Shown here: in pieces, positions 12,195 through 23,062 of the stretch
How the letters are laid out: every line of letters starts with the position of its first letter
Position numbering within the stretch: the first letter of the stretch is position 1
Assembly: GCA_038030265.1 (NCBI GenBank)
Contig: CM075941.1
Location: forward strand, 11,036,001 to 11,100,000
Length of the DNA: 64,000 bases
Reading direction: 5' to 3'
Source: Corythucha ciliata
Lineage: Eukaryota; Arthropoda; Insecta; Hemiptera; Tingidae
Translations under genes and position numbers: made by a program
The notes under the pieces: generated by a model
Databases searched by the model: none
Told to the model about the DNA's origin: nothing
What the model saw: the letters and a program-made list of their open reading frames with translations, nothing else

Positions 12195-13305
12195 TTACGC
12201 CAAAGCAGGCTCCAAGGGCCTGCCTCCGGCTACGGGCGGGCCAGTAACCTTACCAGTCGAGTGCTCAGGCTCGATCACTTCCAACTCTTGCGTCTCGGGG
12301 CGTGAAGTTGCGAAAGTTTTAAGCGACGGCTCGGGCGGGGGCATCCACGTGGGGATGATTTTCGCGTGAATCCTCCACCGACCGTACTGGTTGCTCAAGT
12401 GTTTTTCAAAGACGACGTACTCGAGCACGTCTTTCGGCAGAGTTTCACTTCCGTGCATGAGTCGTCCGAACCGGTCGTACACGGCGAGCATCTTGAAATA
12501 ACGCAAGAAGGGAAATATAAAAAAACACTATAATTAATTGTTAGGTCTTCCCAAACCTGGCGGTTGTGAAATCGGACGGTGATCTGAGAGAAAATGTTAT
12601 CCTCAGAAATGACGTCCGTGCAGCGAACGTGAACCACGCGGGAGGGCTCGAGCGATTCCATGAAAGACCAACGAATAGTTTTGTCTCCAATGTTGTGCAC
12701 TAATTCCTACGAAACAAAAGGGCTGTAGAAAGATGATAATACGGACGCTTACGACTTAACGTACAGGATAGGCTCGTTCCGTTACAAAGGAGATAAGTTT
12801 GTCTCGGTCTTTGCTGTAAATTAAAAAAAAATAAATGAGATTAAGGCTGATCGGAGTAAATGATTCGAAATTACGTACTTGACCATAGCTTCGTGGGCTT
12901 TAACGTAGATATCTTGAGCTTCGCCCAGAAACTCCGGGAAATCAAACTCCTCCTCGAATTTCCTTATTTTACGGACGGCTAGCATCGATTTACTTTTTTT
13001 CTCCACAAATTCGAACTTTTGTTTCGCTCCCTACGGTCAAACGGGGAGAATGATTGGACATTTTTGCGCGAGTTTTCACCCAACTGACTGACCTGCTTGG
13101 TGATCATAGACACTTTGCCGTCACCCTCTGGTGGTACGTAGGGCTCGAAGACGCCGCCGGTCGAAGATATATAGATGGGTCGGTCGGTCCAGGGTCGTTG
13201 AGGAAGGATTCCGCGTTCTTTCATCATGGAGCGCGTCTCCTCTTTGGACAGTTCGTCGGGGGCTCTGTTCAATTTCTGGAAGTCTGGGAGTTTGACGTAG
13301 ATGAA
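12195..13305 (-). CDS. MRPL45: Mitochondrial ribosomal protein L45 (5' end not found)
   Basis: mL45 is a Tim44-like protein of the mitochondrial large ribosomal subunit that sits at the tunnel exit and helps attach the mitoribosome to the inner membrane. Minus-strand exons: 13305-13093, 13030-12879, 12813-12765, 12706-12557 and 12491-12195, with GT-AG junctions in frame and stop TAA at 12197-12195, about 286 residues. Diagnostic stretches: FEPYVPPEGDGKVS (human AYVPPEGDARIS), IRWSFMESLEPSRVVHVRC, and LAVYDRFGRLMHG followed by PKDVLEYVVFEKHL near the C-terminus. The human protein has 306 residues, so one short 5' exon with the start and import signal is missing. It was not recognised before the repeats that begin near 13.45 kb. 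The in-frame extension 13446-13306 is intron, since a good acceptor precedes residue FIYVKL. Confidence 0.93.
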
Positions 13306-13639
13306 CTGTGGGCAAAACCAAATAAAACCCGTTAAAAAGTACGGCTGCCAGATCCCGGGCCCTCTTCGCCCGGAGTCTCTCATATACGTTAATAAAATAT
13401 GCACAGATCGCTCAAGGTCACCGACATCATCAGCAATTTCCTCCACGTCAGACGTGCTATAGTTACGGTGACCAGAGGTCCTTCTTTTGGAAGGACGGTC
13501 CTTCTTTTCAGCTCATGGTCCTGTGGTCCTTTGTTTTTCTCGAAAGGACCCTAAAAGGTACTTCTTTCTTTCAAAACAGGGTATTACCTGGGAGCCTGAA
13601 GGACCTCGTGAAGAAAAGTAGATTGTCCCGAAATAATAA

Positions 13640-13795
13640 TAGTCCGAGAGCCCACCGTACGAAAAATACGGGTCATTTGATCGTGTCTGGCACCTGCACA
13701 GGACGTTTTTTATGATCCAGGAGATGACACTCCCGAGATCGCCAGAGGGCCCACACTCCGGTGGCTAGCTGCAGGCGAACACCCATTTGGGCCTC
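13640..13795. repeat. Single arm of the 18322-18818 foldback family
   Basis: The segment from AGAGCCCACCGTACGAAAAA through GTGTCTGGCACCTGCACAGG to the CGAACACCCATTT end matches the arms of the foldback element at 18322-18818. Only one arm is present. It lies upstream of MRPL45, next to an R2 array. Confidence 0.7.
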
Positions 13796-13799
13796 TCCT

Positions 13800-14270
13800 A
13801 CACCGTTGTGGATACTCCGGAAGCCAATTTCGTGTTTCTGCTCTTTCGAACCCCAATTTTTTTGTTTTCGTTCCTACAAATGCCAATTTCGTGTTTTGGC
13901 TCTTTCCAAACCCCACTTTGAGTTTTGGCTCCTTCATAAACCAATTTCGTGTTTTGGCTCCTCGAAAGCCAATTTCATATTTTGGCTCATCAAATGCTCA
14001 TTACGTGTTCTGCCTTTTTCGAAAGCCAATTTTTGTATTTTGGCTCCTTCAAATCCCTATTTTGTATTTTTGATCCTTCAAAAGCCAATTTCGTGTTTTG
14101 GATCCTCCAGATGCCAATTTCGTGTTTTTGGCACCTTCAAAAGCCAACTTCGTGTTTCGGCTCCATCAAGTGGCTATTTTGCCTATCTTGGCTCCTTCAA
14201 AAGCGAATTTCGTGTTTTGACTCAGTCAAAAGTCAATTTTGTGTTTTGGCAATTGATAATTTTGGTCATG
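13800..14270. repeat. R2 minisatellite array
   Basis: About 16 units of roughly 28-30 bp close to CCAATTTCGTGTTTTGGCTC plus CTTCAAAAG. They are better conserved than most R2 units in the window. Long open frames over it (for example 13761-14276) come from the repeat. Confidence 0.85.
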
Positions 14271-15375
14271 TCCTAGTTAGGAATCAGTGGCAGAATAATG
14301 GAACTAGGATCAGTCATCAGTCCCACCGATCAGTGACCGAAGCAGTGGGTAGAAGTAGTGGCCTCTCCGTTATTTCTCCTCCATCAATCTTAACACCCCT
14401 ACCCCCCATAATATTTCTTCTTCCCCGTTATAAATTTTGGGACCTTCTTTCGTCTGGGAAAAATCTGGTCTCCCCCGATAGTGGATAATATGCGAGGCGG
14501 AGAGAGATGACGGAGGACCTTGGTGGCTGATGATGCAGACGGCTAGGGCTCTGCCAGTTCCATGTCCGAGAAGTGGAAAGGAGATAAGCATTAGCGCGGA
14601 GTGGAGGGGTATAATACCAAATACAATAAGTAATAAATACTTTTTGCCTTAGAAAATATGGCCACCATAGGTATTATGGGACGGTTTACGTCATAACTCA
14701 CTGTTTATCTAATGAAACAGAGCATTTACGGCCAATAACTGGCCATAATAGTACAAATTCTAACAATTACGACGGAATCAATTTTCTCGAAAGAAATACA
14801 CTGGCACTTTAACCCCCTAAACAAACGAGAGAAAAAAAATTGGAACTTGATTACAAAATCAAACTTTTAGAGGGGCACAGAAGTTCCTGTCCCTGAAATC
14901 GCAGTTTCTGAGCTCAACAAATATTCCTTTTGCCACATAAACTTACGGTTCGTTCACAAAATTGACATTTTCTCGCATTATGAGCAGATCAGACTGAACA
15001 GAATTTGGCCGTTTATTACCCGTTTACTGTGAAATTGTCAGTCCCTGGGCCGGCAGCACTACTTCGATTTCGCGAACTTTTGAACCGGTTGACGGGTAAG
15101 ATATTATGGGGAATTATGCCTCAGAAGAGTGGCATGCACATGGAAGCATTTTCGGTCCCAGAGTACTCCAGCCCAGCAAAGTAAAGAAAAAAAGAAACTA
15201 AATTAAATAACTATATGAAAAAGCAAAAGAATAAAAACAAACAAACAAAAGAAACAACAAAAACCTGATTTGTTCGGACAAAAAACTATGGCTTTTAGCC
15301 TCATTTAGTGACTATTTACCTGATAAATGGTAATTATACTCCAGACGTTAGTTTTTCAGGCTGGAAACTGTTTGT
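14271..15375. other. No gene or clear repeat recognised
   Basis: About 1.1 kb without convincing exons on either strand. It contains purine-rich and A-rich stretches (about 15180-15260) but no terminal repeats or tandem structure that I could find. Confidence 0.5.
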
Positions 15376-15584
15376 GGGGTTTTCAATTTCAAACCCCCAA
15401 TTTCGTTGGTTTCGCTCTTTCAAAAACCAGTTTTGTGGACTCTCGCTCATTCAAAACCCAATTTAGTGGTCTATGGGCTCCTATATAAAAGCGACTTTTG
15501 GGTTAGCTCTTTATAAAATCAGTTTCACGGGTCCGTTCGGGGTAAGTTCGACACCTCTTGAAATAGCAAATGCTTATGCAAATA

Positions 15585-15635
<51 letters not shown>

Positions 15636-15790
15636 TCGAAAAAATAACTTGGCAAAAAACGAACGACGAAAAATTGTGATTTCAGCTTTTTCAAACCCCA
15701 TTTTTCGCTCTTCCACAATCAAATGTTTCAACTCCTTGCAGGAGGCACCTTGAAAACCAAATTTCATTTATTTTTGTAATTCACTACTCC
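15376..15790. repeat. R2 units with an (AAT)n microsatellite
   Basis: Forward R2 units surround an AAT trinucleotide run at about 15586-15634. The leucine- and isoleucine-rich open frames on the minus strand are translations of this run. Confidence 0.8.
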
Positions 15791-15805
15791 AATTTCGTGG
15801 GTTTT

Positions 15806-16010
15806 CAGGTCGGTCGTCCACTGGAAGCGTTTTCGAGCGGCGCTATAACGGGCGACAACGAGCGTACATCCCAAAGCCTCAAATTGAATGTGACATCGCC
15901 CACTGCAGTCTTAGCAGCAGTGAATTCAATTTATGTATTTTTGTATGTACGCTCGATGTCGCTCGTTGTAGCGCCGCTCGAAAAAACGCTTCCAGTGGAC
16001 GACCGGCCTT
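15806..16010. mobile_element. MITE, family M1, copy 1
   Basis: About 205 bp with ~40 bp terminal inverted repeats: GGTCGTCCACTGGAAGCG and TTTTCGAGCGGCGCTA at the left, their complement at the right. The inner part is unique. A second copy, in opposite orientation, is at 24654-24856. It is too short to code and is inserted in an R2 array. Confidence 0.85.
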
Positions 16011-16555
16011 ATGCTTTTAAACCCCTAATTTCGTGAGGTTATTTGCTGTTTCAAAAACCAATTTTCGTGAGTTTTGCTCTTTCATAAACCATTTTTGTGG
16101 ACTTTCGCTCATTAAAACCCAATTTCAGGAACTTGGGTCCTTTAAACCACAAATCTTGGGGATAGTTGCCTGATCAAAAATCAGATTTCGTGGCTTTGGC
16201 TATTTCTAAATTTAGTTTCGTAGGTTCAGATAGCAAAGTAAATTTTTGCAATTTTGGCGTTTTCAACCTCCAATTTCTCTCTTCCGTGACAAAATGTTTC
16301 TAATTTGGAATGTTCATAATCCAATTCAACAGAGTTTTGGCTTTTACAACCCAAATTTCGAGAGTTTCGCTTCTACTGAAATCAGCTTTCTGGTTAACTG
16401 GCTAATTCATAAATTAGTTTGGTTCTTTCAAAAACCAAATTTTCGAATTCGGTTGATTCAAACCCCAACTTTCGTCATTTTGGCCCCTACCCAACTTTTG
16501 CGGACTTTCACTCTTTCAAAATCTAATTTTGCGGATTTGATTCATTCAAACTAGT
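16011..16555. repeat. R2 minisatellite array
   Basis: Continuation of the R2 array to the right of the M1 MITE, with the same unit and orientation as 15376-15790. The MITE therefore split an existing array. Confidence 0.75.
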
Positions 16556-16705
16556 AAATAATTTTAACATTAAACTGATCTACGATTAGTCGCTGTTGAC
16601 TTGTTTTCAGGCGTCCTACTATTATGCCCTACCTTCCATTGCAAGCGTCCTACTTTTTTGTGTCAGACGTCCTCGGAAACTACTTTGACATCTGGTCACC
16701 CTAGG
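16556..16705 (+). mobile_element. Short DNA transposon end, GGTGACCAGATG family, copy 1
   Basis: The segment includes CTGATCTACGATTAGTCGCT, then GCGTCCTACT, and ends TTTGACATCTGGTCACCCTA. The same order is seen in reverse at about 41885-42040 and forward at about 51830-51960. Ends of the form TAGGGTGACCAGATG are common in non-autonomous hAT-type elements of animals; that class is inferred. Confidence 0.6.
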
Positions 16706-16714
16706 TTCGGGGAT

Positions 16715-17010
16715 TTGTTGTGAATGGGGCTACACTGAGGTTAGAGCTTTGTGTAGTTGAAGCCTTTGCTGTGGTTGGAACTTTAATGTGGTCGAAGCTC
16801 ATTATGGCTGGTGCTTGGCTGTGGTTAGAGGTTTGCTTTGGTCGGAACTACACTGTGGATCGGAGTTTTGTTATGGTTCAGGGCTTTGCTGTGATTAGGA
16901 ACTTTACTGTGCTTTGGAGCTTGGACGATGGTTGGAGCTTTGCTGTGATTGTGGGATCTGTGGTTTGGAGCTATGCTGTAGTTGTATTTGGGGGGTGGGG
17001 TCTATTAAAG
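16715..17010. repeat. Minisatellite (GGTTGGAGCTTTGCTGT unit)
   Basis: About 15-20 diverged units of ~17-20 bp (GTGGTTGGAGCTTTGCTGTG). The reverse complement of the same satellite occurs at 52780-53165 and 56855-56925. In both places it adjoins a GAGTTCCATCCCCGGGCCCG-like segment (here 17020-17045, there about 52670-52690), so the satellite belongs to a larger dispersed repeat. 17046-17319 shows nothing further. Confidence 0.75.
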
Positions 17011-17319
17011 GGCTCCAATGAGTTCCATCCCCGGGCCCGAATACTCTCTCCACGGCTCTGCTTGTTCCATCTAAAAGTTAGCATGGGTGCTAGCCATAGA
17101 ACTAGCTACGGCCGGACCAGTGATCGGGAGTCAGTCTCAGAGGTTCTGAGTCAAATCCGGAGATCTGGCAACCCTATTAACAAAGTCTTATGTGCAGGTT
17201 ATGGAAGAAAATAATGTCTGAAATGGTGGATTTCACCACCTTGGCTTAAGGTTCGGCTCAAATTCAAGTAGGACTTCAGGAAAAAAATTCATTGAATTTT
17301 ATGTATGTAAGGTTAGCGT

Positions 17320-18063
17320 TTAGTTAAAATAAGCGCCTAGTTAATTAGCGCTTTTACTGAATTTTAGCAGCGTCGTAGTAGCGTTTCAATTTGTTCAAAC
17401 CTGTGAATTAGCGAATTTTCTTAATCTCAGTCACAAATTGGCGTTTGGCGGAATTTTAGCTGTAAATTGACGATTTTTTTCATTTTTAGCCGGTAATCAT
17501 CAATTTCATCAATTCAGGCTTAAAATTAACCTTTCTCTTAATTTTGGCCAAACTAATTATTCAGTTTCTAAATATAACCCTCAAATTATAGGTTTTTCAC
17601 ATTACAGCACTGCATTAGCAATTTTATATTGCTTTTAGGTATAGATTATTGCTTCTTCTCAGTTCTAGCCGTGAATCAACGTTTTTTTACTTATAGCTGT
17701 GCTTGAATTTGCAGTTTTTCTTAATTTGAGCCTCAAAGTTGCATTCAGAAGGCGCAAAGACGCGTATTTAAATTAGAAATTTCACCACAATTTATCCGAG
17801 AATTAATGATGTTCCCCAATTTTACCAGCGAACTGTCGCTTTCGCTAAATGTTAGCAGCGACATAGCGTTTCTAGCCCGTCCATTACCTACCGAATTATC
17901 TCAATTTTTGTGGCGTTTTCCTCAATTTAAGCTGCAAATTAGACATTTTTTCCATTTGAAGCAGAGAATTAGCACTTTTTCCCAGTTCGAACCGAAAATA
18001 TTTCTCTTAATTGTAGCTGCGCTTATTTGCGATTTTTTAAATTTTGGCCGCGAATCAACGTTA
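17320..18063. repeat. R3 array, left part of composite element copy A
   Basis: R3 units whose order and non-repeat landmarks (such as GGTATAGATTATTGCTTCT and AGAAGGCGCAAAGACGCG) match 63000-63440 and, reversed, 27900-28250. Copy A is broken at 18064-18071 by a 2.7 kb insertion and continues at 20803. Confidence 0.75.
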
Positions 18064-18073
18064 TTCCTCACAA

Positions 18074-18300
18074 ATTAGATACGAAGCCGTAGTTGCCTAC
18101 GTTGTCAGTCGTACCTCGTTGAGGAGTGTCCAAGACAAATCGGTTTCGCCTGTTCGGCATCTTCAGTGTTTGAATGTCTACTAAAAACGTACTACAAAAG
18201 AGTTTTTAGTTGACATTCAACCCGGCGAAACCGTTATGTCTATGACACTCCTCAACGAGGTATGACTGACAACGTGGGAAACTACGGCTACGTATCTAAT
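18074..18300. mobile_element. Palindromic MITE-like element
   Basis: Starts ATTAGATACGAAGCCGTAG and ends with its complement CTACGGCTACGTATCTAAT. Inner arm parts also pair (TACCTCGTTGAGGAGTGT with ACACTCCTCAACGAGGTA). Nearly the whole 227 bp folds on itself, with a loop around 18170-18200. It has no coding capacity. Confidence 0.85.
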
Positions 18301-18321
18301 TTGTATTTTTTACTAATTCTA

Positions 18322-18818
18322 ACAGTCCGGGAGCCCACAGCATCAAAAATTTGGGTAATTTGATCGTGTCTGGCACCTGGACAGGACGTTTTTTATGGTC
18401 TAGTCTAGGAGATGACACGTCTGAGATCGCCAGACATTTTCCATGGGACAGGGGCTCACAGCAGAGCTAGCTGTTGACAAACACACCTTTGGGTGCTTTG
18501 AAAACGACTGGCGAGAGTAAAAAGTCGTTTCCCACGACCAATACGTTACGAAATCAACAACGCCATCCGAAATTTCGAGGCTCACTAGAAACCAGGATTT
18601 TATTCGAAATTGGATGGCGATGGTGGTTTTCGAGTTAATTTTTTGTGAAGAACCAATTTTTACACTAACCAGCCGTTTTCAAGCAGCCTAAAGGTGTGTT
18701 TGCCAACAGCTAGCTCCGTTGTGAGCCCTAGTCCCACGGAAAATGTCTGGCGATCACGTCCTGCGCAGGTGCCAGACACGAATGACCCGAATTTTTCATA
18801 CGGTGGGCTCCCGATCAC
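18322..18818. mobile_element. Foldback element with 150-190 bp arms
   Basis: The left arm (about 18322-18515) and right arm (about 18660-18818) are inverted copies sharing GGGAGCCCAC, GTGTCTGGCACCTG, GGACGT, GATCGCCAGACATTTTCC and GCTAGCTGTTG. The spacer is about 145 bp. Small deletions distinguish the arms. A single arm of the same family is at 13640-13795. No transposase is present. Confidence 0.8.
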
Positions 18819-18862
18819 AATACTGGCAGCGTTGCAGTTGCCCACATGAGCTAGTTCCCAAG

Positions 18863-20745
18863 CAGGCGCGGATCCAGAGTTTGCTCAAGGAGGGGGCCAT
18901 GACCCTCATCCTGTACCACCGCAGTTTTGGACGCGATGAACCCGAAAATCTGCGCGTTCAACCTTGCTCACGCCCTTATCTTTTGACCTCTTTGGCACGT
19001 TGTCTAGTGGTAAATTGTTGTGGTAAATGCTCAAGGGTCTCATAAACCACGTCCAGTTCAAATAGAAACACTTTCAAAACATGAACGTTCAGCCTAAAAA
19101 CCGTCCCTTGGCAATTTCTGGCAAAAACAACCAAATATTTAAAAAACATTGGCGAACCTGCGATACCAGGTTCCAAACCACAGTACACGGCAAAGGTTCA
19201 ACATTAGCTGTCGCGGATCCCAGGCTCAGGAGGGTTTAGCCCTCTCCTTCACTTCAGTCGGTAGGGTGAAGACGGTGCTATTCGGCGAGGGGGGGGGGGA
19301 TAGAAATAGTTCACCGATTGAATCAATTAATATCTTTTAAGGGTGCGAATAGCCTCTTATTTGGCCATTTTTTCCGCCGCAGCAAGTCACATTAGGCGTG
19401 CCATGAATAGCGTCATTTAAGCCTTATACATAGTATACATACATGGCACAAATGCAGTATTGACGACTTTCGGACGCAAACAGTCAGTTTTGCCATTTGT
19501 GTAGTCATACCATTTTTAGATTGCAAATGGTCGTGATTGCCATTTCCAAGGTGCAAATTGCCTGGTCATTTATATAACAAGTGAATATTAGCCATTGCGA
19601 TATTTTCAAGGCAAGTATCGTCAGTTTTACTTCTTTTTTTTCATTTTACAGCAGGCATTGCATGTTTAGCCATTTTCCTCACACGAATGGTCAGTTTTGC
19701 CCGAATTTGGGGCTGGAATCACCTGTTCAGGCATTTTAGGGTGCAAATTCGGGGCTCGTAAAGTCAGTTTCGTCATTTTTTTAAATCGTGAATCGCCAGT
19801 TAGTTTAGCCATTTTCAAGGCGCGAAGCGTCATTTTTGCCATTTTCAGGCCATAAAAATAGTCACGTCAAGCCAAAAGCAAAGAATGGTCAGTTTGGCGA
19901 TACGTTGCTCGCGAATGGTCGATTTTGCACTTTTCAGGGCTGGAACCATCTGTTCAGGCATTTTCTGGGTACGAATAGCCAGTTTAGCCATTTTTGGAAC
20001 GCGAATATGGTCCATCAAGATCAATATTTGGTGCGCGAATGGTTGATTTTTCCATTTTTGGCGCACAAATGGTTGATTTATCCATTTTCAGCGTCAGCTT
20101 AGCCATTTTTAGTACGCTTCAAGTCCGTTTGGCTATTTTTTAGAGCGGGAATTTCTGGCTTGGCAATTTTTAGGGCGCGATTATAGTCAGTTCAGCTATT
20201 TGCTAGGCGCTAACCGTCAGATTAACCACTTTGGGGTGCGATTTCAGTCAGTTTAGCTGTTTTTATAATGGGAATAGCCATAGTTTGGCTATTGTAAAGC
20301 GGTCAATGGCTGTCAAGCCATTTCTAGTAGAGCAAAACACACAATTTTCCAAGCCCCTTCTATATTAGCAAGCCTGATCGGCGGCTGAATCTTTCTATTT
20401 TGGGGTTTCTCAACACAGGGAAACCGAAAATTGAGGCAAAATTTTCGTTTTGTCACCGTGCGCTCGTACTGGTGACCCTGGAGTCATTAGAATCGGCTGA
20501 TACCGACGACCATGACATGAAATATTCATTTCTGGACCGTTTAAGGGGCAGTATTTTTCTGTTAAAAACGCTTCGGGGGGGACTTATAAATCACGTCTGC
20601 CTCAGACCAGAATCTTTCACCCTAAAATTTGAGAATGTGACAATCCCTCGTTAGATTTTGGGAGGTGCTTTTTATTACGTTTTAGCGAAAGTGCCCTCGC
20701 GACTTCAAGGGAGGGGCCATGGCCCCTCCCTTGGACCCGCCACTG
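18863..20745. mobile_element. Non-autonomous hAT-like element carrying R4 array
   Basis: A perfect 8-bp duplication TTCCCAAG (18855-18862 and 20746-20753) flanks an 1883 bp element. The left end is CAGGCGCGGATCCAGAG; the right end, complemented, is CAGTGGCGGGTCCAAGG. Both ends continue into a GGGGCCATG segment. Inside are a unique part (18900-19340), an R4 tandem array (19340-20330, unit near GGCGCGAATGGTCAGTTTAG plus CCATTTTCA) and a second unique part. There is no transposase. An 8-bp TSD with CAG...CTG ends is the hAT signature. Confidence 0.85.
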
Positions 20746-20802
20746 TTCCCAAGTGGTCAACGACAGCGCTGCCCTAATTATGAAATAGGCGAATACTAAT
20801 TT

Positions 20803-21922
20803 TTCCTCACCTTTATATTCTCAAATTGCAAATCGGCGATTTTTCCCAATTTCAGCTGTGAAATAGCGTTTTATGCAAATTTTACGGTGATTTAGCATAT
20901 TCCTTTTTAATACGCGAAAGGGCGATTTTTCGCAATTTCAGTAGTGAATTTTTACCTGAAAGCGCTTTTTTTGTCAATAGTATAGCACGTTTTTTTCAAT
21001 TTAAACCGCGGGGTTGGCCCAAAAACAACACTTTTGCGTTGATTTCCACAATTTATTCGTAGAATGGCCTCCATGCACCGCGAGACCATTAATCAGCGTT
21101 TTTTGCAGTTATAGCCACGCATATTAGCGATTTTCTTTTTTCAATTTTTTTTCCGCGACAGCAAGTTGCCAATTGCCGATTAGCACTTTACTGGACTTAA
21201 GGATCGACCGAAACTGATGGTGACACAGTGTACTATTTTCTCTTTTTACTAGCGAATTTTCCTCAAGAGAGCATGGATTTTGTCCAATTTGAGCCACCAG
21301 AATAGCTCCTTCGGGGGCTCAATCGAATATTGAGTCCACAGCGCTTTGCTGATATTACTTGCAAAGTTATATTCTCCAGGGGATCAACCATATGAGCTAG
21401 TGTTAAAAACTAACGCAAGCGGTAAGTAAGGACGCTTTGTCTCAAATAATGTTGTAACGCCGTAGATACCGCGACGGGATTTTAACGCTAGCTCATGGTT
21501 GACCCCCCAGGTCGGATAAACAGAAATTCGTAGAAGGTAGCCAAATCGCTGCCCTACCGTCCGACCTCTTCACATACGTACATCCATGGATAACCTAAAA
21601 ATCCTCATTTTTTCCGTATTTAAGCTTATCGGGGGCCCCGGCCCCGTCTGATTAAGGGCGGCCCAGGGCGACCTCCCCCCCCTTCAACCACGCTACCACG
21701 GTACGCTACTTCATGGCGCCTGAAGTCCAAGGAAGAAGCTGGACGTACGCGGACCTTTTCGAGCTGCTTGAAGTCGAGAAAATCTGCTAAACCTAACTTC
21801 AACGTGAAACACTCATTTTTGGAGATTTTATGGGATACTTAAGAGCGCTGATACAAGTGCCCCTTTGTTCGTATACTTGTAGCTCTGGGGGGGGGTGTAG
21901 GGGATAGTTTCCAACGCCCCTG
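20803..21922. repeat. Composite element copy A, right part (R3 array plus tail)
   Basis: R3 units to about 21290, then a unique tail: TCCATGGATAACCTAAAAA at about 21580, a GGGGGCCCCGG segment, and CTTGTAGCTCTGGGGGG near 21890. It ends CCAACGCCCCTG at 21922, whose complement resembles hAT-type CAGGGGCG ends. The tail matches 63760-64000 and, reversed, 27090-27330. A MITE sits at 21378-21509. Confidence 0.7.
21378..21509. mobile_element. MITE with empty site elsewhere in the window
   Basis: About 130 bp with ~28 bp inverted ends, GGGATCAACCATATGAGC at the left and GCTCATGGTTGACCC at the right, flanked by CCAG. The homologous copy C at about 63800-63815 has the uninterrupted site TATTCTCCAGGTCATAT. 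A 3-4 bp duplication would fit a PIF/Harbinger-type element, but this is only an inference. Confidence 0.75.
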
Positions 21923-21930
21923 ACCCTGGA

Positions 21931-22260
21931 TGGGCTATACGGCTGTCCAGATCGACAAAACTATAAAACAACTTCTCCACTACCTCAATGTAACGCTAGG
22001 ATAATCCGTCAGACTCCCTTTAACAAGTAAATAAATTACGATTCACCTTTCTTGCTCGCTCCTTCTTGAACTTCGGGTTGTAGTGTTTTGTACAACAAAC
22101 AACAGTTGTTGACAGCACTCTTTTCTCATTGCTCAGACATTCCAGAGCAGAGTGCGACAGTATAGCCGATCTCTACAAAACAGACGTTTTACTTCCTCGA
22201 ATTCACAGCCCTATGATTGAGAAACTTACTCTAAATGAAGAGAGTCGACTTAACATTTTA
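21931..22260. other. Upstream region of the DNTTIP2-like gene
   Basis: No repeat recognised. It ends in CATTTTACTTTAG, which could be a splice acceptor for an upstream 5' exon of the next gene. A small open frame from ATG 22213 stops at 22264-22266 and is not supported. Confidence 0.4.
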
Positions 22261-22305
22261 CTTTAGTTGGGACGACGGCTAAAACAAAAATTAAATCATA
22301 ATTTT

Positions 22306-23012
22306 ATGAGAGCCGGGCACGGAGAACACTTGGACAGACAATGGGCGATAAACGGTAACCTGAGAGAAGGTTACATCTCAGAAAAGGTTTTGTTGTCCTT
22401 TTTTCAACGTGCACACTTCTCTCTCAAATTCGACTTGAAAATGCAAGAAAAGGACATTACATTACTCGAATGCGACGATATATTCTCTAGGACCAGGAAA
22501 TTCAGTTCAACCAACGTTGACGAAGTGTTGAAAAAGAGTGTCATACAAGAAGGATTCGAAAGAAACACACAGCTGCCTGAAGTTAGGACAAAACAGGTAA
22601 CGTCAACGTCTCAACATTTTGTATTTTGGACGTATCAAATTAAGTTTTTTTTTTTCAGAGAAAAAGAATTGGCGGCGGTCAATTGTCACGCGACACCGTC
22701 AACGACTTGCGAGTCATCAAAATGCGATCAGTTCTCGACACTAAACACTTCTACAAACGAACAACAATGAAGGGAAATGACAAGGCTAGATCTCAAGTTC
22801 AAGTCGGAACTGTTATTGACTCCCCGTTGGACTTCTATAGCGGTCGTCTGACGAAAAAGCAACGGAAACAGACGCTGGTTGATGAACTGTTGGCGGACGC
22901 TGATTTTAAGAAGAACATTAAGAAAAGTTACGGAAAGATTGTCAAGGAGAGGGTGTCTCGATGTATGAATCGTAGAAAAGCCAAAAAAGTTGATAAAATG
23001 TTGAACAAGTAA
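22306..23012 (+). CDS. DNTTIP2: DNTTIP2 / Fcf2-family pre-rRNA processing protein
   Basis: Fcf2 and its animal homologue DNTTIP2 (TdIF2) are nucleolar proteins needed for early cleavages of pre-rRNA to 18S rRNA. Exons 22306-22596 and 22659-23012 (62 bp intron, GT-AG, phase 0) give 214 residues with stop TAA 23010-23012. The family's C-terminal domain is clear: VLKKSVIQEGFE, DLRVIKMRSVLDTKHFYK, then QVGTVIDSPLDFYSGRL, then KKQRKQTLVDELLAD and a very basic tail. Length is close to yeast Fcf2 (217) and much shorter than vertebrate DNTTIP2. ATG 22306 is the first in frame. The frame stays open back to 22267, directly after a possible splice acceptor, so an extra 5' exon is possible. The usual GDGWF motif before the domain is replaced by GGG. 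Confidence 0.88.
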
Positions 23013-23062
23013 ACATTTTTTATTTTAAGCTACTTATTTACAATCCCCAAATGGTAACAAAA

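Larger units (their letters stand above)
18072..20802. mobile_element. 2.7 kb composite insertion with 8-bp TSD
   Basis: TTCCTCAC occurs at 18064-18071 and again at 20803-20810. The homologous copy C at about 63470-63500 reads straight through as an empty site. The inserted block begins AAATTAGATACG and ends with a sequence whose complement begins AATTAGTATTCG. It contains a palindrome (18074-18300), a foldback element (18322-18818) and a hAT-like element (18863-20745), so several insertions may have accumulated. Confidence 0.55.

Noticed and set aside
13306..13446. In-frame N-terminal extension of the MRPL45 exon
   Set aside because: A good splice acceptor (TGCCCACAG) precedes FIYVKL, and the extension does not resemble the family's N-terminus.
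13761..14488. Two long open frames on the + strand
   Set aside because: Translations of the R2 array; periodic Phe/Ser/Cys-rich peptide without any domain.
16720..17214. 164-residue open frame rich in Trp and Val
   Set aside because: Translation of the GGTTGGAGCTTTGCTGT minisatellite; the reverse strand of 52780-53165 gives a similar artefact.
20400..20654. 84-residue open frame inside the hAT-like element
   Set aside because: Too short and without similarity to a hAT transposase; the element is treated as non-autonomous.
22213..22266. Short upstream open frame as the start of the DNTTIP2-like gene
   Set aside because: It ends in TAG just before the exon and is not in frame with it unless an unproven intron is assumed.
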